From Chitinophaga pinensis (GTDB lineage Bacteria > Bacteroidota > Bacteroidia > 2-12-FULL-35-15): DNA of 45,811 bases. Shown here one piece after another: positions 33,519 through 42,027 of the stretch. The first letter of the stretch is position 1, and every line of letters starts with the position of its first letter. The position numbers and the translations under genes were made by a program. Under the pieces are notes generated by a model. That model was not told the origin of the DNA. It made no database searches and saw only the letters and a program-made list of their open reading frames with translations. The DNA is taken from contig CAMCUO010000021.1 of the NCBI GenBank assembly GCA_945879015.1, forward strand, positions 1 through 45,811, read 5' to 3'.

Positions 33519-34643
33519 TCACACCAATTGCTTGATATCAAAAATAGTACGCTTAATAATCGTTTCCCATAAAAAATGCTTCTCAATGGTTTTGATAGAG
33601 TTTTTTTTCATCTCTATTAATTGTTCTTCCGGTTTATTCAAAAATGCAATCATTGAATTTTTAATTTGAACAATATTTCCTGGCTCTATCAGTATCCCAT
33701 TCTTTTCGTTTACCAATTCACTAACCGCTCCAACATCAGATGCAATAATGGCTAATCCTGATGCCATGGCTTCTAAAATAACTGTAGGCATTCCCTCACT
33801 ATAACTAGGACAAACTAGTACATCTGCAGTTTTCAGAATATTTTTTATTTTCGACACATCTGAAATAGCACCATAATAAGTTACATTTTTATTTCTAATT
33901 TGTTTCTCCTCTGGAATCGCACCAATGAATTTAAATTCAAAATTTTCAGCGACTATTTGTTTTAACACTTTGGTAAGTTCCTCTATTCCCTTTCTTCGTT
34001 CATATCGACCAACAAAAACAAAAATCCTCTTTTTAGAGTTATTAATCTCTTCTGTTCTAATCCAACTTGGATCAATCCCAATGGGTATTTGAATGATTTT
34101 TTTTTTTTCAATTCCTTTGTCTAAAAGCAAATTTGTTAATTTTCCTCCCAAAGAGAATACAACTTCTGCATTTTTTAAGGACCTTAAAACTGGTCTTCTA
34201 AAAATTAAACGCTCTGTTTTTGATCTGACATCAGCCGCTTTCTGAAACATCTCTAAACCATGAAAATTAACACCGATAGGAGTTTTTGCAATCAACCTAT
34301 TCTCCAAAAATTTCAAACCAGAAAGGCCTTGAACGTATATAAAGTCAACGGCTCTCTTTTGTAACACTTTATAAATTTCTGAAGAATACAGCCTCATTTC
34401 TCTAATATAATGCCCCGGAAATGAATCTGCTTTAGGGAAAGGGATAATAATTGAAGTAATGTATGCTTTTTCAGAATCACTAAAACAATCTATCTTCTCT
34501 GCTATTTCCATATCCAAGGAAGTATGATATAAATCAACGTATATTGAATTTTGAGCGAAGTATTTTGCCAAATAAAATGAATGTTTTTGCATTCCTCCTA
34601 TCACATAGGGGTAAATACCATCCGTGACAAGTGCAATCCTCAT
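33519..34643 (-). CDS. GT4-family glycosyltransferase with a 12-A coding tract
   Basis: This 374-residue GT-B glycosyltransferase opens MRIALVTDGIYPYVIGGMQK with the GT4 glycine loop, continues with FVFVGRYERRKGIEELTKVL and has the donor motif YSEGMPTVILEAMASGLAII followed by DVGAVSELV. Its ATG overlaps the acyltransferase stop as ATGA. Codons for EKKKI (residues near 180) contain twelve consecutive A residues on the coding strand (34108-34097), a likely slippage site in the linker region before the donor domain. Confidence 0.9.
   Translation of the reverse strand: MRIALVTDGIYPYVIGGMQKHSFYLAKYFAQNSIYVDLYHTSLDMEIAEKIDCFSDSEKAYITSIIIPFPKADSFPGHYIREMRLYSSEIYKVLQKRAVDFIYVQGLSGLKFLENRLIAKTPIGVNFHGLEMFQKAADVRSKTERLIFRRPVLRSLKNAEVVFSLGGKLTNLLLDKGIEKKKIIQIPIGIDPSWIRTEEINNSKKRIFVFVGRYERRKGIEELTKVLKQIVAENFEFKFIGAIPEEKQIRNKNVTYYGAISDVSKIKNILKTADVLVCPSYSEGMPTVILEAMASGLAIIASDVGAVSELVNEKNGILIEPGNIVQIKNSMIAFLNKPEEQLIEMKKNSIKTIEKHFLWETIIKRTIFDIKQLV
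34097..34108 (-). repeat. Homopolymer of 12 A in the coding strand of a glycosyltransferase
   Basis: Twelve T on the plus strand are twelve A in the coding strand, spanning the end of a Glu codon, three Lys codons and the first base of an Ile codon. It is the longest homopolymer I noticed inside a gene in this window. Confidence 0.85.
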
Positions 34644-35680
34644 ACGTTTCCTTTTGTTTTAGGATTACTTTTTAACTCATGCTCATTAATAGCAATTTTT
34701 AGTGATATTTTATGAGCAGGTTTCTCAACTAATAGATAAAAAACATATGAAGTTATTAATGTAAATAGTACACCTGCAATGACCACTAGTATTTTCATAA
34801 ATGGATTAGTAAAGATATGTGAACAATAATTCACTAATGCGACTCCAGTTAAGCTATGCATCAAATAAATCGAATAGGACATATTCCCTAAAAATGTAAG
34901 GTACTTATTTTTAAAATCTGAAAAGAATAGTAGCATAGGTATAATAACAACAGATCCTATAACCTGTATGATTTCTACTCCATAAATTAATTCGAAAGCA
35001 ACCATTCCGATTGTAGCTAGTATATATTCCTTTTTTGAAATTGTGTTTGTCATATAAGAACAAAGTAATGTTCCAATTATTAGCACTGGCAAGTAGACAA
35101 ATAATTGCTTGCCAATAAATATAGTACAAACAGGCACAAAAACATACATAACGATTCTTACCCATAATCTCGTGTTAAAGAAAAGTGGAAAAGTTAGTCC
35201 CATAAACAAATACCACTGACATTCAATAGCCAAAGTCCAATAAGACCCACGAACCCACTGCTCACCTGGAAAAAAAGGTACCAAATAGCCTAATTGAAGC
35301 AATACCTGCTTAACACTTGGAATGGTTTCAACCCCATTATAATATGGGCTAAGCATCCTAACGTAGGTATATGCAATTGCCAAAAATAGAGCAATAATGA
35401 ATGGAGGCTCTATCCGAATCATTCTTCTTGCCACAAAACGTCCATAATCTTTAATCCCATATTTTGCATGTTGCAACCACCATGGAATCACAAAACCAGA
35501 AACTGTAAAAAAAACAATAATTGCCAATTTACCTGTTTCGTGAATATACGGTAGTATTGGACTATCAAAAAAACCAGTAATATTCACTGTATAGTGTGAG
35601 AATACAACAATCAAAATACCAATTGCGCGATAAGCATTAATTACCGAGATGTTTTTTTGAAGTTTAGGTGCTTTTTCCAT
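34640..35680 (-). CDS. Acyltransferase-3 (OafA-like) membrane protein
   Basis: This 346-residue integral membrane acyltransferase has about ten helices. Family motifs include INAYRAIGILIVVFSHY at the first helix (with the His typical of the active site), FFTVSGFVIPWW, RRMIRIEPPFII, YWTLAIECQWYLFMG and YSIYLMHSLTG. Such enzymes transfer acetyl or related acyl groups to sugars of lipid-linked or polymeric glycans. It lies 5 bp from the GT4 gene upstream and overlaps the GT4 gene downstream by 4 bp. Confidence 0.9.
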   Translation of the reverse strand: MEKAPKLQKNISVINAYRAIGILIVVFSHYTVNITGFFDSPILPYIHETGKLAIIVFFTVSGFVIPWWLQHAKYGIKDYGRFVARRMIRIEPPFIIALFLAIAYTYVRMLSPYYNGVETIPSVKQVLLQLGYLVPFFPGEQWVRGSYWTLAIECQWYLFMGLTFPLFFNTRLWVRIVMYVFVPVCTIFIGKQLFVYLPVLIIGTLLCSYMTNTISKKEYILATIGMVAFELIYGVEIIQVIGSVVIIPMLLFFSDFKNKYLTFLGNMSYSIYLMHSLTGVALVNYCSHIFTNPFMKILVVIAGVLFTLITSYVFYLLVEKPAHKISLKIAINEHELKSNPKTKGNV

Positions 35681-35685
35681 AATTA

Positions 35686-36852
35686 TTAATTTTCAAGCAA
35701 ATTCTTGTAGAAGGCAAAGGTAGCATTTTCGGAATAATTCGCTCTGATTTTATTCTGTAATTTTATAGCACAGCTGCTCAATAAATCTCTATTAATAAGA
35801 TAGTTTTTTAGCTTCAAATACATATCCTCTTCATTATCTTGTTTAAAAAGCAACAATTCCTCATTATCTTTAAAAAGATCACTAATAGTTGGGGTATCAG
35901 GGGCAATAACTGCTAGATGTGCTGCACCATATTCAAAAATTTTATTGGGTGCACCATACCAATTAGAACCAGGCATTACACCTATATGTAAATTCTGTTT
36001 ATATTTCAATAGTTCTATTCCATCGGTAAATCCAGGCATTACAATATCTTCATGTAAATTTAATGTTTCTACTATATGAAGAATGCTCTCATATTCCATT
36101 CCGTTGCCGATTAGAAACAAACGAATTGAATGGCCTTCTTTTTTTAATCTAACAAACACATGCAGTAAAATATCTACTCGATGCCATTTTAAAAAGGAAC
36201 CTAAAAAACCAATATTAATAGTGTCTTCGTAGGTTTTTTCAGATATAAAATCAAAACGGGTAAAATCCACATTCTGGTGAATAAACGCATTTAATTTAGT
36301 ATGATATTTTGTTTCCAGATAATCTTTCACCGGATTTGAATAGATAACAAGTGATTCTGAATGTAGGATAGAAGAACGTTCTCGTTTCTCAACCTTACTT
36401 CTGAAAAACAATTGCCCTTGATGAAAAAAAGCATGTTCTTCCAACACAGGATTATCATAAATAAGCACGAGCGGTTTATTGTGTTTTCGGGAAAGTCTAT
36501 ATCCAACATCTGAGCCATATGTATAAAATTCTAATACCTTGTCGAACTCTCTTCCTCTGTCAACCTTTTTAAAGAACAGATCCATCCAATTAAACAACTG
36601 CAAATCCCTGATGGCTTCTTTTATAAAATATGGAATTAGCTTCTTTAAAAATGATCCCGAAGTTTTGGAAGTAGCCAAAGCTTTATTTTCTTGCTTTAAT
36701 TGTTTATCAAATGGTAAATCATTAATTGTAATGTCATAGCCATTATCATACAAAATACCTGCTAAACAAAAAATATAAGAACCCAAAGCCGACTGACGAT
36801 TAAATATTTCAGAAGTACTTTTAGTATATATAATAAGAATATGTTTTTTCAA
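35686..36852 (-). CDS. GT4-like glycosyltransferase with a non-ATG start
   Basis: This 388-residue GT-B protein has INIGFLGSFLKWHRVDILL at the domain junction, FLIGNGMEYESIL after it, and the donor region GSNWYGAPNKIFEYGAAHLA, where the second part replaces the usual E-x7-E second half (KIFEYGA). The start is a TTG at 36852 encoding a plausible beginning KKHILIIYTKS; the twelve codons upstream contain no ATG and the first in-frame Met downstream is too far inside. Distance to the next gene upstream is 11 bp. Specificity is unknown. Confidence 0.82.
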   Translation of the reverse strand: MKKHILIIYTKSTSEIFNRQSALGSYIFCLAGILYDNGYDITINDLPFDKQLKQENKALATSKTSGSFLKKLIPYFIKEAIRDLQLFNWMDLFFKKVDRGREFDKVLEFYTYGSDVGYRLSRKHNKPLVLIYDNPVLEEHAFFHQGQLFFRSKVEKRERSSILHSESLVIYSNPVKDYLETKYHTKLNAFIHQNVDFTRFDFISEKTYEDTINIGFLGSFLKWHRVDILLHVFVRLKKEGHSIRLFLIGNGMEYESILHIVETLNLHEDIVMPGFTDGIELLKYKQNLHIGVMPGSNWYGAPNKIFEYGAAHLAVIAPDTPTISDLFKDNEELLLFKQDNEEDMYLKLKNYLINRDLLSSCAIKLQNKIRANYSENATFAFYKNLLEN

Positions 36853-36863
36853 AATATATAAAT

Positions 36864-37994
36864 CTAAATAATTGAATTCGTATATATTTCTTCTAGGAAA
36901 GCTGCATTCTTTTCAGGAGAATGATGTTCTTTAATATTTGATAATGCATTTTGAGCTTTTTGTTTAAGCAACACTTTATTAGTAATGGCCTCTTTCATTG
37001 CCTGATATAACCCATGATAGAGAGAGTCTTGGAATAATTTAAGATTGCCCCCGGAAAGATCACTATCCAAGGTGCCCATCCGTTCTTTTAAAGGTACATT
37101 TAGCAACCATCCAATAGTATTGTTGTTAAACTCGTTGAATGGTGGCATATCAGTAGTAATAACAGGACAACCACAAGCTTGCGCTTCTAGAACGACATAT
37201 CCATATGTTTCTCCAAAAGAAGGGAGCAATCCTACATGAGATTTTTTAAACAGGGCAATGATTTCATTTCCTTGAAGTGAATAAAAATAGTTTATAACAT
37301 TAGAATGTTTTTGAATAACATTTTTCGCTCTTTCAATATGACTATTTGTAACAAATTCATCTTTCCAGTTTCCTTTTTGTAGCTTTGATACAACATTCAA
37401 ACGAAAATCAAAACCTTCTTCAATTAATTGTTCGGTTGCTTTTAAAACTTCTTCTCCTCCTTTTCTAAAAAAATCTACACCAACAAATGTAAATACCACA
37501 GGTCCCGAATGCTCTTTTTCATCTATTGAATGAATATGGAGTTGCTGAGATGGTTGTAAAACAATAAGTTTATCAAGAATTTGTTGCTTATATTCAGGAT
37601 ATTTCTCTAACAAAAAAGTCTCTATTGCTCTAGCTCGATCGCAAAAAGCAATAATTTTTTTGCAATTATTTTTTGCAAGCCTATGTACCAGTTTTTTTGA
37701 TTGAAGATATGGCCGAGGAACTTCATTTTCATATGTTACCACCCATGGTTTTGAAGTAAATGGAACAGTATTAAAAAAATGATATAACGACACTTTATTG
37801 AGCCCCATATCAAAAAACGAGTTAGAGAAAAACAGATGACTTTTATTCTTGAACTTAAAATAAATATAATCCAATATTCTGAAAAAATCCAACCGCTTTT
37901 CCACTACAAACGACTTAAATGGAAGACCGGCAAAATTTCTTTTGGGGTTGTAATCAATAGAATTTGTACCTATAATGTACTTCTTATCTTTCAT
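36864..37994 (-). CDS. GT4-family glycosyltransferase, first gene of the minus-strand locus
   Basis: This 376-residue GT-B protein has VFTFVGVDFFRKGGEEVLKA at the domain junction and the donor motif FGETYGYVVLEAQACGCPVI (E-x7-E). The start is the ATG at 37994 (MKDKKYIIG); a GTG at 38009 would add five residues with no support. It is the most upstream gene of the minus-strand polysaccharide locus and faces the divergent acyltransferase at 38281. Confidence 0.87.
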   Translation of the reverse strand: MKDKKYIIGTNSIDYNPKRNFAGLPFKSFVVEKRLDFFRILDYIYFKFKNKSHLFFSNSFFDMGLNKVSLYHFFNTVPFTSKPWVVTYENEVPRPYLQSKKLVHRLAKNNCKKIIAFCDRARAIETFLLEKYPEYKQQILDKLIVLQPSQQLHIHSIDEKEHSGPVVFTFVGVDFFRKGGEEVLKATEQLIEEGFDFRLNVVSKLQKGNWKDEFVTNSHIERAKNVIQKHSNVINYFYSLQGNEIIALFKKSHVGLLPSFGETYGYVVLEAQACGCPVITTDMPPFNEFNNNTIGWLLNVPLKERMGTLDSDLSGGNLKLFQDSLYHGLYQAMKEAITNKVLLKQKAQNALSNIKEHHSPEKNAAFLEEIYTNSII

Positions 37995-38280
37995 CCTAAA
38001 ATTGTTCACAAAATATTATAATTGTCTACATTATCAGAATAACAAACAAACAAACAAAACCCACTACCAAATGCAATAAAGGGATCTTGTTCGAACATAA
38101 TTACCCATACAGAACAAATATAATAATTTAAACTACAAAGAAATATTGGTTTTAGTAAAACTGTGGATTTATCATCCCATTTAACATTAAATTCATTAAC
38201 AATAATTAAAAAAAAATTATCTGATTTAATTTATATAAATTAGCGCAAATGAAATCACAACAATTATCTTTTTTAATTTT
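37995..38280. other. Divergent intergenic region with (CAAA)4 repeat
   Basis: This 286-bp, very AT-rich spacer must hold the promoters of the minus-strand locus and of the plus-strand acyltransferase. A TATATTTG box on the minus strand at 38122-38115 would give a leader of about 115 bases, but no TTG lies at the usual distance. Between box and gene there are four tandem CAAA units (38043-38058). I find no firm promoter for the plus-strand gene, only AT runs. Confidence 0.4.
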
Positions 38281-39372
38281 ATGGGTATAATTCGTTTTAT
38301 TTTAGCAATTTCTGTAGTGATCACTCATTCCAGTCCTGCATTTGGGGTTTCAATTGTTGGTGGCCAAATGGCTGTTCAATCATTTTATATAATTTCCGGA
38401 TTTTACATGTCGTTAATTTTAAATGAGAAGTATAAAAAGGGATCGCATAAATTATTTATTTCTAACCGATTTTTGCGATTATATCCCATTTATTGGTGTG
38501 TTTTAGTTCTTACAATAATTTGGTGTATAATAATGATCTATTCGTCAAACAAATTGGCAGAAAACAGCTTGATGACTTTTATTCAATATTTTCACACTTT
38601 AAATTCCCCAACTTTTATTTATCTTGTTCTTTCCAACATCTTTGTATTTGGTCAGGACATAGCTCTTTTTTTAGGGTTAGATCAAAGTAACGGAGGATTG
38701 TTTTTTACAGAAAATTTTCGACTAACGAATCCGCATTTGCATACTTTTATTTTTGTTCCACAAGCATGGACAATTGGATTGGAGTTAATGTTTTATCTCA
38801 TTGCTCCATTTCTGTTAAGAAGAAAGACATGGCTTATTCTACTTTTAATAACACTTACACTTTCTTTGAAGCTATTTATTTATAATTCAGCATTTAACCA
38901 TGACCCATGGACCTACCGGTTTTTTCCGGCAGAGTTGCTATTCTTTCTTTTAGGCAAAATTTCTTATGATATTTATACAAAAATCAGAACCTTTCAAATT
39001 CCAAGAGTAGTTCTTTTGGGCACTTTGCTTTCTGTTATATTGGTAACCGTTTTTTATTTCTGGCTTCCATTTAACAAGCCATATCTCTATTTTACTGGAT
39101 TTTTTATAGCATTACCGTTGATTTTCATTTTGTCAAAAAAATCAAAAATAGATACTTATATCGGAGAATTATCATATCCAATTTATATATCACATGTTTT
39201 TTTATTAATGATTATTCAATCTTTAAAAATTCCATTTATTGAAAGTAAGGGAACAACCTTAATCATTTTTAGCGTCATTTTTTCTATTTTATTAAATGTA
39301 TTTATTACAAATAAAATAGAAAAATTTAGACAAAAAAGAGTATTGAAATTTGAAGAAAAACAAACGAATTAA
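38281..39372 (+). CDS. Acyltransferase-3 (OafA-like) membrane protein
   Basis: This 363-residue membrane acyltransferase has about ten helices. It starts MGIIRFILAISVVITHSSP, with the conserved Arg and His of helix one, then FYIISGFYMSLIL, SNRFLRLYPIYW, AWTIGLELMFYLIAPF and YPIYISHVFLL, all typical. The start at 38281 coincides with the usual family start, so no N-terminal part is missing. It is divergent from the main locus and convergent, with only 14 bp between, with the hexapeptide acetyltransferase gene. It probably acylates a surface glycan. Confidence 0.88.
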   Translation: MGIIRFILAISVVITHSSPAFGVSIVGGQMAVQSFYIISGFYMSLILNEKYKKGSHKLFISNRFLRLYPIYWCVLVLTIIWCIIMIYSSNKLAENSLMTFIQYFHTLNSPTFIYLVLSNIFVFGQDIALFLGLDQSNGGLFFTENFRLTNPHLHTFIFVPQAWTIGLELMFYLIAPFLLRRKTWLILLLITLTLSLKLFIYNSAFNHDPWTYRFFPAELLFFLLGKISYDIYTKIRTFQIPRVVLLGTLLSVILVTVFYFWLPFNKPYLYFTGFFIALPLIFILSKKSKIDTYIGELSYPIYISHVFLLMIIQSLKIPFIESKGTTLIIFSVIFSILLNVFITNKIEKFRQKRVLKFEEKQTN

Positions 39373-39386
39373 TAAGTAAGCTAAAA

Positions 39387-39995
39387 TTATTTCCAGCTAA
39401 TATTCGTTTTCAAAGCTCGAGCGGGGTTTCCACCGATGAGCGTATTATCAGGAAATGTACCATTTACAACACTTCCAGCAGCAATCACACAATTATCCCC
39501 GATGACACTTCCTTTTAAAATTGTAACATTACAGCCAATCCATACATGATTTCCAATTATCACACTTGATTCTATTATTGGTTTGCTTTCATTTATTGGC
39601 AATAGTTGATGATGGTGATCATCAATTATTGTTACTCCCCAACTAATGGCGCAATCCGAACCAATCTCAACAAAAGTAGTTACTTCAATATGTGCATCAG
39701 AAGTAAAGTAGGTATTTTTACCAATTTTGAGTTTTGCAGAACGCTTCGTAATCAAATTTACGCCTGGACCAATAACAACACTTGCTCCGATTTCAATACT
39801 AGAATAGTCATCAAAATAAATATTTGTTACTTGTGCTGATATTAAGGGCAGATTCGTGTCGGCACCAAGTACCAAACGAGATCCAAGTTGTAGGGACACA
39901 TTTTTTCCAATGTGAATGCAGCTACTTCCTCTCACCTTGAAAGGAATAAACCAACCACCTTTTTTTAAATATTTTAATGCTGTTAACCGTATCAT
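39387..39995 (-). CDS. Left-handed beta-helix (hexapeptide) acetyltransferase
   Basis: This 202-residue protein is built of hexapeptide repeats of the LbH fold (residues about 25-190), with IEIGASVVIGPGVN and a C-terminal VIGNHVWIGCNVTILKGSVI followed by IAAGSVVNGTFPDNTLIGGN. The last segment is the typical end of maltose/galactoside O-acetyltransferase-like enzymes such as WcaF and WcaB. The likely catalytic His is in DDHHHQLLP (near residue 128). It uses acetyl-CoA in the cytoplasm to acetylate a sugar. The gene is separated by 146 bp from the SGNH pair upstream, so it may be transcribed on its own. Confidence 0.87.
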   Translation of the reverse strand: MIRLTALKYLKKGGWFIPFKVRGSSCIHIGKNVSLQLGSRLVLGADTNLPLISAQVTNIYFDDYSSIEIGASVVIGPGVNLITKRSAKLKIGKNTYFTSDAHIEVTTFVEIGSDCAISWGVTIIDDHHHQLLPINESKPIIESSVIIGNHVWIGCNVTILKGSVIGDNCVIAAGSVVNGTFPDNTLIGGNPARALKTNISWK

Positions 39996-40141
39996 GCTCT
40001 AAATCTTTCGTAAAATAAGCAAATTTTTGTTTCAAATTGAGAAAGGGCTTCTCAAAATAATGGTAACTAAAATAATGAATGCTATAAAACGTAGTCCATC
40101 TAAATTAGGGAAAAATATTTTTACTTTATTATTGTTGTTGT

Positions 40142-41089
40142 TCATTTAGTATCCATTTTCAAAATCGAATCAAGATCTTCTGCTAAATTTAATGAAAAAA
40201 CATTTGCCCCTTCTACATTCAAATGTGTTGCATCAAAAAAATACTTTTTATTATTACAAATATTCATATTTGAATAATCAATAATACTAAAACCATATGA
40301 ATCAGCAATTGAGCTCAAAAATTTAACAAAATCTAGATGCTTATCTCTATATTGAGGGAAATATAATTGAGGGCTGTAAATCAATTGCAAACGGATATCT
40401 TTTTGTTTTACTTCCTTCAAAAAATTTCGAAATAAAATTATGCCTTTTGGAGTATATTCAATTTTCAATAATCCTTCTGCTGATTCATCAGCGGTGGACT
40501 CCCATACTTTTTTTAATGGAGAAAAACCTTTATAATAATTTTCCATTTTGCGTTCCGGTTGAATAAACGCTTGTAATGATTGATTTATAATACCATCAGT
40601 ATAAAATGAAGCTCCAACAAAAGGAAAATACTTTGAAACAATAGGCCAAGAAGAGTATTTTGACAGCGTATCGTATACTTCTGGATGATTTACATATGGC
40701 AAATACCTTGAGGGTGTTTTTATTTCGTTTGTTGTATTCAGGATTTTTGGGTCAATATTTATAACTAAAAGCTTAGGTTTCTCATGTGTTTTAAGATATG
40801 CATTAAGATTAATTTGATCTTCTACTATATAAGCACCATCTAGTCCAAAGTTGAAAGAGTTTGCATGAGAAATAGAATCAATAATTTTAGGGTTTATTGT
40901 CCAGTTAACTCTTGAAGATCCTAAAAAAATTATATCGAAATTATTATTTTTCAATATTAATTCATTTAGTTTTCCGAAGTAATCTGTTTTTTGTTTTCGT
41001 AATCCCATATTAACAATCCAAAAAAAAGATGTAGAAAGTGCAGCAGTAATAAGCAGAATAGAAATACTATATTTTAAAAATAATTTCAT
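40142..41089 (-). CDS. SGNH-fold O-acyltransferase-like protein, tandem copy 2
   Basis: This 315-residue protein has an N-terminal membrane helix (about residues 8-28) and an SGNH-like domain facing the periplasm. Block I is FLGSSR (S59 as candidate nucleophile) and block V is FFDATHLNVEGA (D286, H289). Its start overlaps the stop of the preceding paralogue as ATGA. Both copies keep FPFVG-SFYTDGI and RKMENYYKGFSP, so their folds are the same along the length. By analogy with DltD, PatB and AlgJ partners of MBOAT proteins, it probably transfers an acyl group delivered by the MBOAT encoded at 42027-43466. The acceptor is unknown. Confidence 0.78.
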   Translation of the reverse strand: MKLFLKYSISILLITAALSTSFFWIVNMGLRKQKTDYFGKLNELILKNNNFDIIFLGSSRVNWTINPKIIDSISHANSFNFGLDGAYIVEDQINLNAYLKTHEKPKLLVINIDPKILNTTNEIKTPSRYLPYVNHPEVYDTLSKYSSWPIVSKYFPFVGASFYTDGIINQSLQAFIQPERKMENYYKGFSPLKKVWESTADESAEGLLKIEYTPKGIILFRNFLKEVKQKDIRLQLIYSPQLYFPQYRDKHLDFVKFLSSIADSYGFSIIDYSNMNICNNKKYFFDATHLNVEGANVFSLNLAEDLDSILKMDTK

Positions 41090-42027
41090 TGCTGTAAAAT
41101 CTTATTACTTAAATCTGTTCCAAGTTTTCTCGAAAAAACATTTGCTCCAACTAAATTAAGGTGAGTAGCATCAAAAAAATATTTTTTTTCTTTACAAATA
41201 TCCATTGATGAGTAATCCATTAAAACATAATTAAATTCAGAAGCAATAGTTTGTAGTTTAGAAACATATTCTTTATGCTCAAAAGAATATTCTTTAAAAT
41301 CATACTGTGGGCTATAAATTATTTGAAAATTAATTTCATTGCTCTTTATTGTTTCCAAAAAATGATGAAAAAGAACCAAGCCTTTGGTTGTAAATTCTAC
41401 GGGGAGCAAATTTTTTGCTGTTTTATCTCCACTGCCCCAAATTGTGACCAATGGGGAAAAACCCTTGTAATAATTCTCCATTTTTCGATTAGGTGAAACA
41501 TACGCTTGTATGGATTGATTTACAATCCCATCTGTATAAAAAGAGGTTCCAACAAATGGAAAATACTTAACAACAAAAGGCCATTTTGAGTATAGTTTCA
41601 ATGTATCGTAAATTTCTTTATGATCAATATATGGAAGGTATTTTGAAGGCGGTACTTTTATTTCATTTGTCACATTAAACATCTTTGGATCAATATTCAA
41701 AACCAACAACTTCGGTTTTGAATGAGTTTTCATATATGCTTGCAAATGCATGCTAAAATCAACAATATTGGCACCATCGAATCCAAAATTAAAAGCATTT
41801 AACCCTGTTGCCGAATCTATTAATGCAGGATTTACTGTTAAATTAACACGTGATGAGCCAATAAATACAATATCAAAATTTTCTTTCCCTAAAACAAGCT
41901 CATTCATCTTCCCATAAACATCTACTTTCTGTTTACGTAAACCTTTATTAACTAGATTAAAAAAAATAGTGGAAACAATTCCTGTAAGAATTATAATGGT
42001 AAATGTATATTTCAAAAAGGTTCTCAT
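41086..42027 (-). CDS. SGNH-fold O-acyltransferase-like protein, tandem copy 1
   Basis: This 313-residue paralogue of the next gene is identical at more than half of the positions by eye. It has one N-terminal membrane helix (about residues 8-28), block I FIGSSR (S59) and block V FFDATHLNLVGA (D286, H289), at the same residue numbers as in the other copy. The start overlaps the MBOAT stop by one base (TGATG), so MBOAT and both SGNH proteins are translationally coupled. The tandem arrangement indicates duplication followed by divergence, perhaps toward different acceptor positions. Confidence 0.78.
   Translation of the reverse strand: MRTFLKYTFTIIILTGIVSTIFFNLVNKGLRKQKVDVYGKMNELVLGKENFDIVFIGSSRVNLTVNPALIDSATGLNAFNFGFDGANIVDFSMHLQAYMKTHSKPKLLVLNIDPKMFNVTNEIKVPPSKYLPYIDHKEIYDTLKLYSKWPFVVKYFPFVGTSFYTDGIVNQSIQAYVSPNRKMENYYKGFSPLVTIWGSGDKTAKNLLPVEFTTKGLVLFHHFLETIKSNEINFQIIYSPQYDFKEYSFEHKEYVSKLQTIASEFNYVLMDYSSMDICKEKKYFFDATHLNLVGANVFSRKLGTDLSNKILQQ

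Noticed and set aside
34911..35165. Minus-strand 84-codon ORF inside the acyltransferase gene
   Set aside because: Same strand but a different frame within a conserved membrane protein; composition reflects the overlapping gene.
38041..38058. Possible CRISPR or iteron array
   Set aside because: Only a four-unit tetranucleotide tract with no spacers and no neighbouring cas or rep gene.
38249..38290. Tiny plus-strand ORF (MKSQQLSFLILWV) overlapping the acyltransferase start
   Set aside because: It is in another frame, only 13 codons long, and the acyltransferase is complete from 38281, so neither a leader peptide nor a frameshifted N-terminus is needed.
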